Origin: Lachnospiraceae bacterium
Lineage (GTDB): Bacteria; Bacillota; Clostridia; Lachnospirales; Lachnospiraceae
Direction: 5' to 3'
Length of the DNA: 6,698 nucleotides
NCBI GenBank assembly: GCA_016282215.1
Contig: JAEEKC010000361.1
Span: 1 to 6,698, forward strand
The notes under the pieces were generated by a model. It did no database searches. It saw only the letters and a list, made by a program, of their open reading frames with translations, and was not told where the DNA came from. This document shows, one piece after another, positions 5,803-6,698 of this stretch. Positions within the stretch are counted from its first letter, which is position 1. Each line of letters begins with the position of its first letter. A program made the position numbers and the translations under genes.

Positions 5803-6698
5803 ATGGGAAATTTTGACGAAAGAATAGTGGATAAGGCAAAAGAAGCCGAAAAACTGATCCTGCCTTTTCTTCCCTCGGAGGAGGGGATGCAGAAGACCGT
5901 ATTTTCTGCAATGCGTTATGCAGTTGGCACCGGTGGGAAAAGGATCCGTCCGATCCTGATGCGGGAAGCGTTTTTGCTGTTTTCTGATGAAGAAAAAGAG
6001 CTGGAACAAGCGAAGGCGCTTCATGCTTTTATGGCTGCGCTGGAAATGCTCCATACGTCATCCTTGATCCATGATGATCTGCCGGAAATGGATGATGATG
6101 ACCTCAGAAGAGGCCGGCCTACCTGTCATAAGGTTTACGGACAGTCAATGGCACTTCTTGCGGGGGACGGACTGTTGAATCTGGCTTTTGAAACGACAGC
6201 AGAAGCGATGCTTAAGGCAGCTGCGTCCATACCAAATGGTGACAACATTACTACGGAGAAAGACGACGCTTCCACAGATCCTATACAGTCACTGAGTCGT
6301 ATGGCAAAGGCGAATCAAATACTGGCAGAAAAAGCCGGGACCAAAGGCATGCTTGGCGGCCAGGTGGCAGATGTAGAGGGAGAAAAAAAGACAGATCTTT
6401 CCATGGAGAATATTCTCTTTATCCATGAGAAAAAGACGGCGGCGCTTTTACAGGCTGCACTCATGATTGGCGGCATCCTTGGAGGCGCTACGCCTGAGGA
6501 AACCGGACGGCTGGAAAAAGCGGGATACGATATTGGACTCGCTTTTCAGATCCGTGATGATATCCTCGATGTGATCGGTGATCAGGAAACCTTCGGAAAG
6601 CCCATCGGCTCGGATGCAAAGAATGAAAAGAACACCTATGTTTCGCTGATCGGAGTGCAGAAGGCGGAAGAAGAAGTCATCCGGCTTTCAGATGAAGC
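5803..6698 (+). CDS. ispA: Polyprenyl (farnesyl/geranylgeranyl) diphosphate synthase, 3' partial
   Basis: This trans-isoprenyl diphosphate synthase condenses DMAPP or GPP with IPP to give FPP or a longer product, feeding quinones and undecaprenyl carrier. 298 codons are visible and the frame leaves the window. GGKRIRP (44-50) binds IPP. The first Asp-rich motif DDLPEMD (91-97) has the two-residue insertion of the bacterial type, followed by DDDLRRGRPTCH. KTAALL lies near 212-216 and the second Asp-rich motif DDILD at 252-256. Two deviations: Ser86 stands at position -5 from the first motif, where FPP synthases have Tyr, and residues about 136-158 form an extra loop compared with E. coli and Bacillus enzymes. 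The only possible start in this frame is ATG 5803, because TAA at 5761 lies upstream with no ATG, GTG or TTG between. The ribosome site (AGG, 5793-5795) is weak. Gene symbol follows the operon position; the exact product is uncertain. Confidence 0.93.
   Translation, partial: MGNFDERIVDKAKEAEKLILPFLPSEEGMQKTVFSAMRYAVGTGGKRIRPILMREAFLLFSDEEKELEQAKALHAFMAALEMLHTSSLIHDDLPEMDDDDLRRGRPTCHKVYGQSMALLAGDGLLNLAFETTAEAMLKAAASIPNGDNITTEKDDASTDPIQSLSRMAKANQILAEKAGTKGMLGGQVADVEGEKKTDLSMENILFIHEKKTAALLQAALMIGGILGGATPEETGRLEKAGYDIGLAFQIRDDILDVIGDQETFGKPIGSDAKNEKNTYVSLIGVQKAEEEVIRLSDE

Noticed and set aside
5413..6054. Minus-strand open frame of 213 residues opposite xseA, xseB and ispA
   Set aside because: It spans three recognised genes on the other strand and shows no domain; its length reflects codon bias of those genes.

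Overview
The window looks like a chromosomal segment from a Clostridia-class Firmicute, most plausibly a Lachnospiraceae-type gut anaerobe with mid-range GC. The grounds are the gene order Asp23/Gls24 (yqhY-like) - nusB - xseA - xseB - ispA, which is a Firmicutes housekeeping cluster, AGGAGG-type ribosome binding sites, and protein sequences of clostridial character. No RNA gene, CRISPR array or insertion sequence is visible.

Layout. (1) Positions 1-857, plus strand: the 3' part of a gene whose beginning lies outside the window. Its visible part reads as a glycoside hydrolase family 25 (GH25, muramidase) fold, with two oddities: a roughly 120-residue Asn/Ala/Thr/Gly-rich insertion inside the fold, and replacement of the Asp-x-Glu catalytic strand motif by Lys-x-Gly. 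(2) Positions 842-1639, minus strand: a 265-residue protein with an AP2-like DNA-binding domain at each end and a degenerate HNH-like segment between. Its 3' end overlaps the GH25-like gene tail to tail by 16 bp. (3) Positions 1640-1745: a divergent intergenic region with a near-consensus sigma-A promoter for thrC and two inverted repeats sharing the half-site GTTAT/ATAAC. (4) Positions 1746-3233: thrC, threonine synthase. (5) Positions 3234-3371: a promoter region with two copies of an extended -10 sequence. (6) Positions 3372-6698: an operon of an Asp23/Gls24 protein, nusB, xseA, xseB and ispA; the genes are overlapping or closely spaced and ispA runs off the window.

How the genes work together. 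The operon joins functions that recur together in Firmicutes without forming one pathway: an envelope/lipid-linked Asp23 protein, a transcription antitermination factor, both subunits of exonuclease VII, and a short-chain isoprenyl diphosphate synthase for quinone and cell-wall carrier precursors. thrC, a single metabolic gene, stands upstream under its own promoter. The AP2 protein is divergently transcribed from it and is a candidate for binding the palindromes between them, but that link is inference.

Points most worth a second look are the apparently inactive GH25-like protein with its disordered insertion, the AP2-HNH-AP2 protein beside twin palindromes, and an ispA product with Ser rather than the usual Tyr at the chain-length-determining position five residues before the first Asp-rich motif, plus an extra loop of about 20 residues.
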